Positions 39,367-49,618 are shown, numbered from the stretch's first letter. The stretch: 64,000 nucleotides of DNA from an uncultured Chlorobiaceae bacterium (GCA_903882665.1 CAIRXW010000043.1:62001-126000); one strand, 5' to 3'. Notes: generated by a model from the letters alone, not told the origin. Numbers and translations: made by a program.

Positions 39367-41013
39367 ATGCTACGAAATTACTTTACCCTCTACCATGCGG
39401 CCATGGAACTGCATCAGCGTCTTGCGGGCGGCCACCTCGCCGAGATCTTTTCAGAACATAAAAACGAAGTGACCCTCGCCTTCATAACCCCCGACGACCA
39501 GCGCGTGCAGCTTACCCTCGTCACCCACACGCCCCTCCTCTGCCTCTCCACAAGAGAGGGTGAGAAGAGAACGGTACGCAACTCGGCAAGCTTGATGGGC
39601 GAACTCTCCATGCAACCGGTAAGAGGCGTTGCCATCTCCCCCGCTGACCGGGAAATCCATATCCATTTTGCCGATGAGGCCATCATGGTGTTGCATCTCT
39701 TCAGTTCAGACACCAACCTCTTTCTTGTCAGGGAGAACCGGATTACCGATGCCTTCAAGCATAAAAGCACACTCACCGGTCAGCCCTGTCAGTCGGCACA
39801 TAACTCTCCCGGAATTTTAAGAGAGCTTGAAACCATCGCCATGAACAGGGCCCTTTTTGTGGAGCGATATAACACCCTGAACGACGAAGGCACTGCCGAA
39901 AGAGTTTTGGCCACCCTTCCAGGCTTTGACCGGAGACTGGTGCGCGAAGTGCAGAAGCGGGCCGGAAAAGAGGAGAACCCCGAAGCGCTCTTCACCGCAT
40001 TTCAATCGGTATTTTATGAGCTGCTCGACCCGCAGCCAAGAGTTTCACAAAAAGAAGATGGAGAGCCGCACTTCACCCTTCTGCACAACGCCGATACAAC
40101 CGGGCGCTCGTTTGACTCTGTACTTGAGGGACTTGCCCATTACACCCTCACCATGCGGCGCTTTCTTGAGACAAGAGATGCGCTGAAAGAGGTGCGAACA
40201 AAACTGCTGCGGCAACTCGGAAAAACCCGGAAAGCGCTTGATGGATTCAACCCCGAACTGCTCGATCAGTTTGCGAGGAACTATGAGCAGTGCGGCCACC
40301 TGCTCATGGCTGCCCTTTACCAGACGAGAACAGAGAGGAAAAGCATCACCGTCAAAAACATTTTTGAACCCGACGCACCCGACAAAATCATTGCGCTGAA
40401 AGAGGCCCTGACGCTGCAGAAAAATGCAGAAGAGTACTTTTCAAAAGCCTCAAAAACCAGGGAAAAACAGAAGAAAATGGAAGCACGGCAAGCCACGCTT
40501 CAAAATGAGATGGTGGTACTTCAAGAGCTTCTTGCCGCAACAGAGAGCATTTCCAGCCCCAGAGAGGCACACCGCTTTCTTCAGCAGCAGAGCGCTCAAA
40601 CAGGCCGCTGCGGCGCTGCGGCACTGAAAAATATCCGTACAGCCCCGCCATTCAGAAGCGTTAGTCTCTCTGGTACCATAACTCTTTTTGTCGGTAAAAA
40701 CGCAGCAAACAATGAACTTCTCACCTTCAGCAACACCAGGCCCAACGACATCTGGCTCCATGCACGGGGCTCCTCAGGCTCTCACTGCGTCCTCAAGGGA
40801 ACAACACTCAACAACCTCCCCGCAATCCGGCAAGCCGCCGAAATTGCCGCCTGGTACTCTTCGGCAAAACACTCCGCACTGGTTCCGGTGATCTATACCC
40901 TGAAAAAGTATGTCCGGCGCGGGAAAAAGCTCGCTCCCGGCCAGGTGATTGTTGAACGGGAAGAGGTGCTGCTTGTGAAACCATCAAACCGGCTTTTCAG
41001 CGATCCGGCCTGA
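39367..41013 (+). CDS. NFACT family protein (RqcH/fibronectin-binding-like)
   Basis: A 548-residue protein. The NFACT-N domain is at the start (MELHQRLAGGHLAEIFSEHK), a coiled-coil middle region spans about 330-400, and the C-terminal NFACT-R RNA-binding domain contains NTRPNDIWLHARGSSGSHCV. RqcH-type proteins bind stalled 50S-tRNA complexes and add C-terminal alanine tails in ribosome-associated quality control. Whether this member is active in tailing cannot be told here. The 3' end overlaps the converging universal stress protein gene by 17 bp. Confidence 0.88.
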   Translation: MLRNYFTLYHAAMELHQRLAGGHLAEIFSEHKNEVTLAFITPDDQRVQLTLVTHTPLLCLSTREGEKRTVRNSASLMGELSMQPVRGVAISPADREIHIHFADEAIMVLHLFSSDTNLFLVRENRITDAFKHKSTLTGQPCQSAHNSPGILRELETIAMNRALFVERYNTLNDEGTAERVLATLPGFDRRLVREVQKRAGKEENPEALFTAFQSVFYELLDPQPRVSQKEDGEPHFTLLHNADTTGRSFDSVLEGLAHYTLTMRRFLETRDALKEVRTKLLRQLGKTRKALDGFNPELLDQFARNYEQCGHLLMAALYQTRTERKSITVKNIFEPDAPDKIIALKEALTLQKNAEEYFSKASKTREKQKKMEARQATLQNEMVVLQELLAATESISSPREAHRFLQQQSAQTGRCGAAALKNIRTAPPFRSVSLSGTITLFVGKNAANNELLTFSNTRPNDIWLHARGSSGSHCVLKGTTLNNLPAIRQAAEIAAWYSSAKHSALVPVIYTLKKYVRRGKKLAPGQVIVEREEVLLVKPSNRLFSDPA

Positions 41014-41407
41014 CGAGGAGCAGTGGTATGGAGACCGTTTGCCGCAAAGTCCGTGACACACTGCCAAAAAGAATTCTTTCCGGCAGGGAGTGGCCATGGG
41101 CAGCCATTGCCACGAGATCATAGCTCTTCTCCTCAATCTCCCCGAGAATCTCCCGCTCCGGTTCTCCGCTCCTCAGCACAACATTGACTCCAATCCCTTC
41201 CGCCTCCAGCTTCTGGCGGTAGCGGTCGAGGATAAGCGTCGACTCTGCACGAAGAAAACGCTCCTGATCAAGGGTGTGAGAATGGACAACATGCAGCAAA
41301 TGCATCGTGGCTCCAAGCTGCAAAGCAAGCGCCGAAACCTCTTCAACAAGAAAATCATCAACCGAAGAACAGTCGATGGCAACAAGAATATTCCGATAAA
41401 CCTTCAT
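40997..41407 (-). CDS. Universal stress protein (UspA family)
   Basis: A 136-residue single-domain UspA protein. It starts NILVAIDCSSVDD and ends with a phosphate-binding loop-like segment AAHGHSLPERILFGSVSR followed by VSIPLLLVR. The usual G-x-x-G spacing of ATP-binding Usps is only partly kept (AAHG instead of G-x-H-G), so nucleotide binding is uncertain. It lies 1 bp after the Nramp gene on the same strand, so the two are probably co-expressed. Confidence 0.92.
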   Translation of the reverse strand: MKVYRNILVAIDCSSVDDFLVEEVSALALQLGATMHLLHVVHSHTLDQERFLRAESTLILDRYRQKLEAEGIGVNVVLRSGEPEREILGEIEEKSYDLVAMAAHGHSLPERILFGSVSRTLRQTVSIPLLLVRPDR

Positions 41408-41408
41408 C

Positions 41409-42656
41409 TCAGCTTCCTCCAGTCATGGTCGTATAAAGAAAATAACCGTTGAGAGCAATAACAAGCGCAGCAACAAGAACGACGGCAGCAAACTCGGCAT
41501 TTCCACTTCGAAAACCACCCATCACCTTTCGACTACGGCAGAGCATCAAAAGCGGCACAAGGGTAAAGGGAAGCTGCAGGCTCAAAACCACCTGGCTCAA
41601 AATCAAAATACGGAAGCTGTCGAGACTGAAGAGAATGACGAGCAGCGCAGGAATAGCGGTAATAAAAACCGCAACGCGGTAGAACGTCGTTCGGGGATCC
41701 GCCGGTTTGGCGAGGAAACCCGTTATCACATCGGCTTCCGCCATAGAGGAGGTGATAGAAGAGCCGACACCAGAAAAAACAAGGGCAACGGCAAACAGCA
41801 ACCCGGCAAGCGCTCCGGCAAGCGGCTTCAGCGTTGCCGATGCCTGCTCAATGCTGTTGACCGGAATGTGGTTGCCGAAAAATACCGCAGCAGCAACAAT
41901 GATCATCGAAGAGTTCACCACCCAGCCAAGCGTCATGGCAAGAATGGTATCCATCTTTTCATAGCGGAGCAGCTCCCTCTTCTCCTCCTCCGAAATCCCC
42001 CACTCCCTGCTGTGAATAACATTTGAATGGAGAAAAATATTGTGCGGCATCACCAGCGCTCCGAGAATGGCCAGAGCAACATAAATACTCTCCCGGCCAA
42101 CCCTCGGCACAACCAGACCGGAAGCTGCCGCACTCCACTCCGGCCTGACAATAAAAAGTTCGGCAAGATAGCAGAGGGTGATAATGCCGAGAAAACCCAC
42201 AATGATGGTTTCTACCCGGTGGTAACGCTGGCTGATGATCAGGAAGAGCGCAATCAGAAGCGTCAACAGCCCTCCCACCCAGAGCGGCATACCCAGGAGC
42301 AGAGTGAAGCCGATAGCACCTCCCAGAAGCTCGGCAACATCGGTTGCAATACAGGCAAGGACAACACTGACACCAAGAAAAGCGGTGACCGGCCGGGGAA
42401 AATAGTCACGGATGTTGACCGCCAGAGATTTCGCGGTGGCAATGCCGAGTTTTGCCGCCAAATGCTGAATGAGCACCAGCATGAGCGTGCCAAGCGTAAC
42501 CACCCAGAGCAGCTCATAACCAAACCTGGATCCTCCCTCAATATTGGTGGCCCAGTTGCCGGGATCAACAAAACCGACCGTTACCAGAAACCCCGGGCCA
42601 AGAAAACCGAGAAGCGTCTTGAGCGAAAAGCCCCTTCTTTCGGCCCCTCCCTGCAT
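41409..42656 (-). CDS. mntH: Nramp-family divalent metal transporter
   Basis: A 415-residue membrane protein with about 11 helices. Both metal-site motifs are present: DPGNWATNIEGG in helix 1 and LGALVMPHNIFLHSNVIHS in helix 6. Members import Mn2+ or Fe2+ with protons. The gene is followed immediately by a universal stress protein gene. Mn or Fe is the likely substrate; the exact choice is inference. Confidence 0.93.
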   Translation of the reverse strand: MQGGAERRGFSLKTLLGFLGPGFLVTVGFVDPGNWATNIEGGSRFGYELLWVVTLGTLMLVLIQHLAAKLGIATAKSLAVNIRDYFPRPVTAFLGVSVVLACIATDVAELLGGAIGFTLLLGMPLWVGGLLTLLIALFLIISQRYHRVETIIVGFLGIITLCYLAELFIVRPEWSAAASGLVVPRVGRESIYVALAILGALVMPHNIFLHSNVIHSREWGISEEEKRELLRYEKMDTILAMTLGWVVNSSMIIVAAAVFFGNHIPVNSIEQASATLKPLAGALAGLLFAVALVFSGVGSSITSSMAEADVITGFLAKPADPRTTFYRVAVFITAIPALLVILFSLDSFRILILSQVVLSLQLPFTLVPLLMLCRSRKVMGGFRSGNAEFAAVVLVAALVIALNGYFLYTTMTGGS

Positions 42657-42744
42657 CAGAGAGCGTGCAGGATGCAGGCTCGCTTGCTGTCGAATGAACT
42701 CCGGCGAAGAGCACCGACGGCGACTGCAATGTGGTATTGGCTCA

Positions 42745-43701
42745 TCATTCCTGTAGCCCCGATGCTGCCGGAGTGCGCGTCGCCTCTGCGGCTTTGGCCT
42801 TCAGGGTGTGGAACTTGTCGCTGACCGCTTCGATTTTTGCTTCCCATGCCGGATCAGGTTTGGTCGATTCCGCCTCCTTCAGAAAGGTCAGCAAGGTAGA
42901 GGTGCAGGCAATCGGATCGAAAAGGATCCATTTTGTTGATATGCCGAGAAAAATGGCCAGCACAAAGAGTGCAAATTTTAAAAACCCAAGAGAAGAGGGA
43001 AGAAAAAAAGCAAGTGCGCCAAGGGGAATCATAAAGAGCATGGTCGTCAAAACAACAAAAACATAGCTGAGCAGCGTCAATGCCACGGCATTTTTCAGCA
43101 ACGCTTTCCATGACTGGCAGTAAATGACAATCCCTGATTTGGCGGCATCAAAAACATTCTCGTTTCCCGTACGAAAGGTATAGGCGATAACCGACTCATC
43201 AATATAGGTAAGGCTGAAATTCACGATACGCTGCACCATGCTCGCAAGACCTTCAAGCGCCGGTATGGGCAAAGCATTCATGACATTGAAGAGCGTCCGA
43301 TTGAGCGAAACAAGCACGCCCTTCACCAGTTGATCAACAAGGGCAAGCACACTCACCTCCTTGTAATAGTGCATCACCCGCTCTTTTGCCCACACCGTCT
43401 GGGAAATACCCTGCGGCAAGCTCCCTTTTGCAGCAATCTCCGTAATCAGGGCAATATGGCCCGCCTGAAGGAGATAAAGCACATATTCACGCAGCAGCCT
43501 GAAACCAAAGCCACCGGCAAAGAGCGCAATAAAGAAAAGGATAACCGCCGCGCCACTGCCGAATACACTGCCAATAAGCACCAGAATGGCAAGAAAGAGC
43601 GCCACAACAAAGGCGATAGCGCTGTAAACCACTGTCCGGTAAAGAAGATAGACCTTTGTTTGTGCCACAATTTTTATGGCTTCACCAAGCTGCAGACCCA
43701 T
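42745..43701 (-). CDS. Integral membrane protein of unknown function
   Basis: A 318-residue protein with about five to six predicted helices (near residues 25-75, 140-160, 205-245 and 250-270) and a charged Ala/Lys-rich C-terminal tail. I recognise no family motif; the overall layout resembles uncharacterised eukaryote-like choline-transporter or Pmp-like proteins, but this is weak. It lies 88 bp upstream of the Nramp gene on the same strand. Confidence 0.78.
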   Translation of the reverse strand: MGLQLGEAIKIVAQTKVYLLYRTVVYSAIAFVVALFLAILVLIGSVFGSGAAVILFFIALFAGGFGFRLLREYVLYLLQAGHIALITEIAAKGSLPQGISQTVWAKERVMHYYKEVSVLALVDQLVKGVLVSLNRTLFNVMNALPIPALEGLASMVQRIVNFSLTYIDESVIAYTFRTGNENVFDAAKSGIVIYCQSWKALLKNAVALTLLSYVFVVLTTMLFMIPLGALAFFLPSSLGFLKFALFVLAIFLGISTKWILFDPIACTSTLLTFLKEAESTKPDPAWEAKIEAVSDKFHTLKAKAAEATRTPAASGLQE

Positions 43702-43808
43702 AAGAGTTTTTCTTTATTCAGATTAGTTATCAACGAGTGGTGATGACGCTCAACTTGTTCGTTATAATCCTGACCATTCACCGGGCACCAAAATGAGCTG
43801 CCAACTGA

Positions 43809-44729
43809 CTACGGGACAAGTACCAAGCGAAAACCAACGCAGTCTTTACGCAAATAGGGGTAGGCATTGAAACGATGAGCCGACCGGCAAAGCCTTGCGT
43901 CGCAATTCCATCCCCCGCCACGAAGCACACGGAGCGAACCGGTTGCTGACCCCGCAGGATTGGAAACCGTTCCTTCCGCTTTACATTCGTCATAGTACGT
44001 TCTGCTGAACCAGTCGCTGCACCACTCCCAGACATTGCCGTGCATGTTGTACAAACCCCACGCATTGGGCGCAAAACTGTTCGCCGTGACAGTCTTCCCT
44101 CTATAGACTCCCTTCTGATTGTTGGTGAACGGATTTTTGTACGGATTTTTGTACGGACTTTTGTAGGGATTAGCACCGTTATAGTTGGCGTTCCCGCTCA
44201 TCAACTCCTCTCCGGAATTGAAAGGTGTTGTGGTTCCTGCACGGCAAGCATATTCCCATTCAGCTTCAGTCGGTATCCGGAACTGCTTCCCTGTTTTTTT
44301 CGTCAGCCACTGGCTGTAGGCTACAGCGTCATACCAGCTCACATGCAACACCGGGTGATTCTCTTCACTATGCGATCGCACGCTGCCAGATAATTCGTTA
44401 CGCTTGTTGACCTCTCCTCCCGCTTTTTCTGCTTCAGTCCGGGCAGAAGCTTCCACGAAGCTCCTGAACTCGGCAACAGTCACCGGATATTTGCACAGAA
44501 AAAAATCACTCACCCGTACCTGATGCTGGGTTTCATCACTGCCGCGAAGAAACTCACTCAAAGGGCTGCCCATCGTAAACTCACCACCGCGTATCAAAAC
44601 GAAGTTATGAAGGAGAGACTCGTCGCCGACAGTAAGAGTGGTCGCAGTTGTAGCGGCAGAAAGCTCTTCAGGTGATTCTTGATTGAGGCGCTCCTGCCTG
44701 TGGCCAAAGATTTTAGTAGACCAACTCAT
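43809..44729 (-). CDS. SUMF1/formylglycine-generating-enzyme-domain protein
   Basis: A 306-residue protein with the FGE-sulfatase fold: FVLIRGGEFTMGSPLSEF near residue 43, then WYDAVAYSQWLTKKTGKQFR, PTEAEWEYACRAGT, WGLYNMHGNVWEWCSDW and the C-terminal LRVLRGGGWNCDARLCRSAH. True FGEs oxidise a sulfatase cysteine; most bacterial relatives act on other substrates or serve as sensor or effector domains, and no sulfatase is nearby. About residue 190 there is a tandem four-residue repeat (NPYKSPYKNPYKNPF). There is no signal peptide, and the substrate is unknown. Confidence 0.9.
   Translation of the reverse strand: MSWSTKIFGHRQERLNQESPEELSAATTATTLTVGDESLLHNFVLIRGGEFTMGSPLSEFLRGSDETQHQVRVSDFFLCKYPVTVAEFRSFVEASARTEAEKAGGEVNKRNELSGSVRSHSEENHPVLHVSWYDAVAYSQWLTKKTGKQFRIPTEAEWEYACRAGTTTPFNSGEELMSGNANYNGANPYKSPYKNPYKNPFTNNQKGVYRGKTVTANSFAPNAWGLYNMHGNVWEWCSDWFSRTYYDECKAEGTVSNPAGSATGSLRVLRGGGWNCDARLCRSAHRFNAYPYLRKDCVGFRLVLVP
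44130..44166 (-). repeat. 12-bp tandem repeat inside the SUMF1-domain gene
   Basis: Three tandem copies of a 12-bp unit (plus-strand GGATTTTTGTAC, the last with two changes) encode the N-P-Y-K peptide repeats. The unit is a multiple of three, so copy number changes keep the frame. It lies in a surface-loop position of the SUMF1 domain. Confidence 0.85.
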
Positions 44730-45139
44730 TCCGTCTTTGATTACCGTTATAAGTTTTTGCTTGCAGGCTGTTGCGATTTTGAATCAATCACGCCATGATA
44801 CCATCACTAATAATCAAGTAACCAAGGCGCACATTTGTATTGAAAATACAAAAAGTGTACAGAAATCTGCCGGGTTTTCTGATTTTTTTCCTGTAACAGA
44901 AACTCCAGGCATTTTTTCATTAACTCCTTATGAAAATTATTTCTAAAAGAAACAAAAAATGCCGTTAACTATTCGCATAACAACGGACTCTTATTACGTC
45001 AATATCGCGGTCGCACCAGTACATCGCCGGGCACTGATCAACTGGATGAATTTAATGACGCGAGCTCTTGTTTATAGCCGCTGTCGGATTTACCTTGATA
45101 AATTATGTCTGCCTCCTCCAAACTTATACTTTTTTTGCA
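44730..45139. other. Intergenic region between divergent genes
   Basis: About 410 bp between the SUMF1-domain gene (minus) and the thioesterase gene (plus). The promoters of both must lie here. It is AT-rich, contains short frames without family resemblance, and has one weak hairpin (CAGAAA/TTTCTG, 44860-44881) followed by a T-run. Nothing else stands out. Confidence 0.5.
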
Positions 45140-45532
45140 ATGGAAACCTATAAACTTGTCCTGCCCGAACATCTCAACCATTACGGCTTTCTCTTTGGCG
45201 GCAACCTTTTGAAATGGATTGACGAAATCGGTTATATCACCGTCTCTCTTGATTATCCCGGCTGCAACTTTGTGACGGTTGGCATGGATAAGGTTGAGTT
45301 CAAAAAAAGCATTCGGGGTGGTTCAATCCTCTGTTTTGTGACTGAAAAAAACAAAATCGGACATACATCAATCGAATACACCGTACGCGTCTACAAAAAA
45401 AGTATTGAGACCGGTGACCGGGTTATGGCTTTCAGCACGCACATCACCTTCGTCTGCCTTGATGACAAAGGTCTAAAGAAAGAGCTCTGCTGCGGCTATA
45501 AGGAGAAAGGTGAAGGAAACAACTGCATCTGA
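45140..45532 (+). CDS. Acyl-CoA thioesterase (hotdog fold)
   Basis: A 130-residue protein with the YciA/BFIT-type hotdog pattern: [20 protein letters not shown] with the acidic catalytic residue, then [13 protein letters not shown] and [13 protein letters not shown]. It probably hydrolyses acyl-CoA thioesters; the chain length is unknown. The open frame extends 24 codons upstream, but [16 protein letters not shown] at 45140 fits the family start. It converges with the LptF/G gene. Confidence 0.88.
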   Translation: METYKLVLPEHLNHYGFLFGGNLLKWIDEIGYITVSLDYPGCNFVTVGMDKVEFKKSIRGGSILCFVTEKNKIGHTSIEYTVRVYKKSIETGDRVMAFSTHITFVCLDDKGLKKELCCGYKEKGEGNNCI

Positions 45533-45553
45533 GCTCCTTTTCACCTCCTCCCG

Positions 45554-46882
45554 CTACCGGGAGGTATTGAAGACCGAGCCGCTCAGTCTGACCATAAGGG
45601 CTATACCGACCACAATCATTACGGTATTGGCCAGCCACATGGAGATCATGGGGTCGAGGATGCCCCTTTCGGCAATTTTTTCTCCGGAAATCATGATCAT
45701 CCAGTAAAGCACAAAAAAGATAAGCGAGATGGCAGCTCCCACACCAAACCCGCCGCGCTTTGCAAGAACGCCAAGAGGGGCACCAACGAGCACAAAAACA
45801 AAGCAGGCAAGAGAGAGCGCATATTTTTTATGATAGGCCGCCATATAGCGGTTGTACATGTTCCGGTTTGCTTCGATACTTTTGAGTTCCCCGTCAAGCT
45901 GAAGAAGTTGGCGATCCACATAGGCTGCTGCGGCTGACGCTCCCGCTTTTCCTGCCGACTTCAATGATCTGACGGGCTTTCCGGGAGTCCCGGAACTGCT
46001 TTCAGCAATCCACTGCGCGGCCTCTTCAAGCGGCCTGTTGATGAGCTTTTCTGATACTGAAATTCTTTTTTGGAACTCATCACCAATGGCAAGCAGCTCT
46101 TTTGCTGAAAGCTCGGTATCACCTGAACGCATTCGATTCTCGGAAGAGCGTGAAAAACCGAAGCCCGATGATTCAAAAACAAAACGGTGCTTCCGGAAAC
46201 TCATGTGGCGGTAATTTTTATGATCCGGCAAGCCTACCTGATGAATTTCACCATTGAACAGCGTCATGACCAGATACTGGTAATCACCGGTAAAATCAAC
46301 GGTGCCCTTTTCAGCCGTCACCATAGTAGTATAACCATGCCGGGTGGCATCATAGATCACAATACCCATCAGCTCTTTTGAAGCATCATCTGACTTTCGA
46401 ACAAAGATGGAGTAGCCGTCAAGCAAGGTTGAAAAAGCGTTTTCCGTTAATCCGAACAACGGTTTTGAGCGTGCGATGTCGACCATCATCGATTTCGCAT
46501 AATAGTTTGACTTGGGAAGCACAACATTATTAAACCGTTCGACAAAAAATGAAAGAAAAAGGCCTGCAAGGAGAACCGGTATCATAATCCGATAAAGCGA
46601 GATACCGGTGGCCCTGAAAACAGTCATTTCAGAGGTGGTCGTCAGGGAGCCGAATGCCATGACAACGGCAACAAGAACAGCCATGGGAGCCGCAAGCCCG
46701 ACCATCCATGCCGACTGCAGCGCAATAAGCTCAACAATGGCAGCAAATCCGATGCCCTTGCCGATGAAACGATCGGCAAAAGTGGTAAAAAACTGGAGTA
46801 TCAGAACAAAAATAATGGTGACAAAAGCAAACAGGAATGGCCCGATATGCGCTTTCAGGATATAACGATCAATGATTTTCAT
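45554..46882 (-). CDS. LptF/LptG-family permease (lipopolysaccharide export)
   Basis: A 442-residue protein of the YjgP/YjgQ family. It begins MKIIDRYILKAHIGPFLFAF, has two N-terminal helices plus a third (about residues 60-110), a periplasmic jellyroll-like domain, and three C-terminal helices including SLACFVFVLVGAPLGVLAKR, a highly conserved segment. With LptB it pulls LPS from the inner membrane. An upstream in-frame ATG at 47047, preceded by GAGGGGG, would add 55 residues with another hydrophobic stretch, so the start is not settled. Confidence 0.9.
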   Translation of the reverse strand: MKIIDRYILKAHIGPFLFAFVTIIFVLILQFFTTFADRFIGKGIGFAAIVELIALQSAWMVGLAAPMAVLVAVVMAFGSLTTTSEMTVFRATGISLYRIMIPVLLAGLFLSFFVERFNNVVLPKSNYYAKSMMVDIARSKPLFGLTENAFSTLLDGYSIFVRKSDDASKELMGIVIYDATRHGYTTMVTAEKGTVDFTGDYQYLVMTLFNGEIHQVGLPDHKNYRHMSFRKHRFVFESSGFGFSRSSENRMRSGDTELSAKELLAIGDEFQKRISVSEKLINRPLEEAAQWIAESSSGTPGKPVRSLKSAGKAGASAAAAYVDRQLLQLDGELKSIEANRNMYNRYMAAYHKKYALSLACFVFVLVGAPLGVLAKRGGFGVGAAISLIFFVLYWMIMISGEKIAERGILDPMISMWLANTVMIVVGIALMVRLSGSVFNTSR

Positions 46883-47234
46883 AAAAAGTGTTCTCTTTGA
46901 CTCCCCTTTGTTGCAATGATTGCTCTTACGTTGACGACCGGGTTCGAACAGCCAGATGAAGGGAATATAACCTATAATGGAGATGATACACAGAGAGGCA
47001 ATAATGTTGCGCTTTTGCCGCCCAAACATCATACCAGGCTTGCTCATTCGCCCCCTCAGAGTGCTCAAATTTATGCCATAGCAGGATTGGTAAAGAACAT
47101 CACATCATTTTACGACCGTTACCATAACATTTGAGGCGGAACCCATCAATAAATATTACAGGAGAAGATCATCATTCCCTACCTCAAGTCAATAATGGGC
47201 TTTATGGGAATCGAGCATTTCGAACCGGTCGTGC
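46883..47234. other. Intergenic region between divergent genes
   Basis: About 350 bp between the LptF/G gene (minus) and the transporter gene (plus). It should contain both promoters. The left part is open in the LptF/G frame up to 47068 and could be an N-terminal extension of that protein. No RNA gene or repeat was seen. Confidence 0.5.
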
Positions 47235-48506
47235 TTGACGGTGTTTAGTCTTATATTGAAATACATTGCAATTTTATTGAATCTCTTGCCGTACACAGTG
47301 ACCCGTTTTTTGAAAAAAGGTACAATTCCGGAATTGGGATTTGCGGAATTCATTTCACTTGCGGCCATGATGATGTCGCTGGTCGCACTCTCCGTCGATA
47401 CCATGCTGCCCGCCCTCTCAGAAATAGGCCGGGATCTCGGAGCTGTCGACAACAACAGCTCACAGCTCATCATCTCCCTGCTTTTTCTCGGAATGGCTTC
47501 CGGGCAACTGCTCTATGGACCGATGTCGGACAATACTGGACGCAAACCGGCTATTTATGCAGGTTACGGACTGTTCATAACCGGCTGTCTCCTCTCGCTC
47601 ATGGCCACGACCCTTCCCGTCATGCTGGCTGGGAGATTCCTTCAGGGATTCGGAACAGCCGGCCCCCGCATTGTCTCAATCGCAATCGTTCGGGACCGTT
47701 ACGCGGGCAGGGCCATGGCCCGTGTCATGTCCTTTGTCATGACGGTTTTCATCATCGTACCCATTATCGCCCCGACCCTTGGACAGGGTATGCTGTTTCT
47801 TGCAGGATGGCGTGCCATCTTTATGTCATTTCTCATTCTGGCTATGCTCACGCTGGTCTGGTTTGCATGCCGTCAGCCCGAAACTCTGCCGAAGGAAAAA
47901 AGAGTCCCGTTTTCGTTCAAACAGATCATGGGCACCGTGATGATAATTTTGGGGAACCGAAGTGCAATGGGCTATACGGTAACTGCCGGTCTTGTATTTG
48001 GCTTTTTCCTCGGCTACCTGAATTCAGCACAGCAGATTTTTCAGGAACTCTATGCACTCGGAGCGGAGTTTCCTTACTATTTCGCCTTTCTTGCACTCTC
48101 GATAGGCGGCGCATCATTATGTAATGCACGGTTTGTGCTGCACCATACCATGCAGTTCCTTTCAATACGTGCGCTTATTTCCATCAGTGCACTTTCAGCC
48201 GGATTCTTTCTGATTGCTCTTTGGAATCATGGGCATCCGCCACTTTGGATGCTCATGGCATACCTTTTTGCAACATTTTTCGGCACTGGAATACTCTTCG
48301 GAAACCTCAACGCACTTGCGATGGACTCTCTTGGAAAAATTGCCGGTATCGGATCCGGCGTTGTAGGTTCGCTGTCAACCTTCATAGCACTCATTACAGG
48401 AACCGCAATCGGTCAGAGCTACAACGGCACGGTACTGCCTCTTACAGCAGGTTTTTTTATGCTCAGCATAGCATCCCTTGCCACTATGCGGTGGGCGGAA
48501 AAATAA
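47235..48506 (+). CDS. Bcr/CflA-type MFS multidrug transporter
   Basis: A 423-residue membrane protein of the major facilitator superfamily with 12 predicted helices. Typical features are [20 protein letters not shown] at the end of helix 1, [19 protein letters not shown] (the loop 2-3 MFS motif) and [20 protein letters not shown] in helix 4. This subfamily exports drugs such as bicyclomycin. The start is unclear: the frame opens with TTG at 47235, and a later TTG or GTG codon could be the real start because homologues begin near [11 protein letters not shown]. Confidence 0.9.
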   Translation: MTVFSLILKYIAILLNLLPYTVTRFLKKGTIPELGFAEFISLAAMMMSLVALSVDTMLPALSEIGRDLGAVDNNSSQLIISLLFLGMASGQLLYGPMSDNTGRKPAIYAGYGLFITGCLLSLMATTLPVMLAGRFLQGFGTAGPRIVSIAIVRDRYAGRAMARVMSFVMTVFIIVPIIAPTLGQGMLFLAGWRAIFMSFLILAMLTLVWFACRQPETLPKEKRVPFSFKQIMGTVMIILGNRSAMGYTVTAGLVFGFFLGYLNSAQQIFQELYALGAEFPYYFAFLALSIGGASLCNARFVLHHTMQFLSIRALISISALSAGFFLIALWNHGHPPLWMLMAYLFATFFGTGILFGNLNALAMDSLGKIAGIGSGVVGSLSTFIALITGTAIGQSYNGTVLPLTAGFFMLSIASLATMRWAEK

Positions 48507-48653
48507 TCTGACGGTGATCGGCTCCGGGGGTTTGCGTCTATTTTGTTTTACGGGCCATGACGAATATATTTGAGTTACTTGTGGCTGATGTTGGATTGTT
48601 GCAGCAATGAAGAACCTCGGCTGAGTTGATGCTGTTGAAACAATAAGAAACGT

Positions 48654-49618
48654 ATGGAGAGCAAAAACGATCATTACGACAGCCCGTGGAAAGAGGCCAT
48701 AGAGCGTTATTTCCCGGAATTTATGACTTTTTATTTCAGTGATGCTTATGCCCTAATTGATTGGTCGAAAGAGCATGTTTTTTTGGATCAGGAGCTTGGG
48801 CAGTGGTGCAGGATGCTGAGCTGGGAACGCGTTTTGTTGACCGGCTGGTCAGGGTGACCGAGCATTGTGGCGATGAAAGCTTGATATACATTCACGTTGA
48901 GGTACAGGGCACAAAGCAGGCTGAGTTTGCCGAGCGGATGTTTGTATACAATTACAGGATTTTCGACCGATACAAAAGGCCTGTTGCAAGTTTGGCGGTG
49001 CTGGCCGATGAACACAAGATGTGGAAGCCTGCCTCTTATGGTTTTTCGGTGCTGGGATGCCGTCATACCCTGGAGTTCCCGGTTGCAAAGCTGACCGATT
49101 ATGAAGACCAACTTGATGAGCTTCTGGCATCGGATAATGCCTTTGGATGGATTACTGCGGCACACATTCTGACGCAAAAAACCAGAACAGAGGATAAGGA
49201 ACGGTACAACGCCAAACTCCGTCTACTGCGGATACTGTACGAACGGCATTGGGATAAACAGCGCGTCATCAATTTATTCAATGTGATCGACTGGTTAATG
49301 CAGTTACCGGAATTACTGAATAATCAGGTCTGGCAAGAACTTGAAACAATCGAGGAGAGAGAAAAAGTGCAATACATCACAAGCGTGGAAAGAATCGGTA
49401 TGGCCAAGGGTATGACTGAAGGCGTTGCCAAAGGTATCGCCAAGGGCATCGCCAAGGGTGAATCCCGGATACTCAAAAGGCAGCTTGAACGACGCTTTGG
49501 CCTGTTGCCCGAGTGGGCATCAGAACGGTTAGTGAGCGCAAAAGAGGATGAATTGGAGGCCTGGAGTGATACTGTTCTCACTGCCGAGACCTTGGAAGCT
49601 GTTTTCCGCGAACACTGA
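48654..49618 (+). pseudogene. Rpn/DUF4351-type nuclease gene with frameshift
   Basis: Two overlapping plus-strand frames together make one protein. The first (from 48654) reads YFPEFMTFYFSDAYALIDW and FLDQELGQ, then loses the family sequence; the second continues VVQDAELGTRFVDRLVRV through HVEVQGTKQAEFAERMFVYN, the Rpn-like nuclease core, to a C-terminal tail with repeated GIAKG units and RQLERRFGLLP. The switch lies at about 48800-48805, where a single missing base explains it. Related proteins are about 320 residues. The gene is probably inactive unless this is a sequencing error. Confidence 0.82.

Noticed and set aside
43809-44729. True formylglycine-generating enzyme
   Set aside because: No sulfatase gene is near, and most bacterial SUMF1-domain proteins have other roles; only the fold is claimed.
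44860-44889. Hairpin followed by T-run as a plus-strand terminator
   Set aside because: The stem is only 6 bp and no plus-strand gene ends upstream of it.
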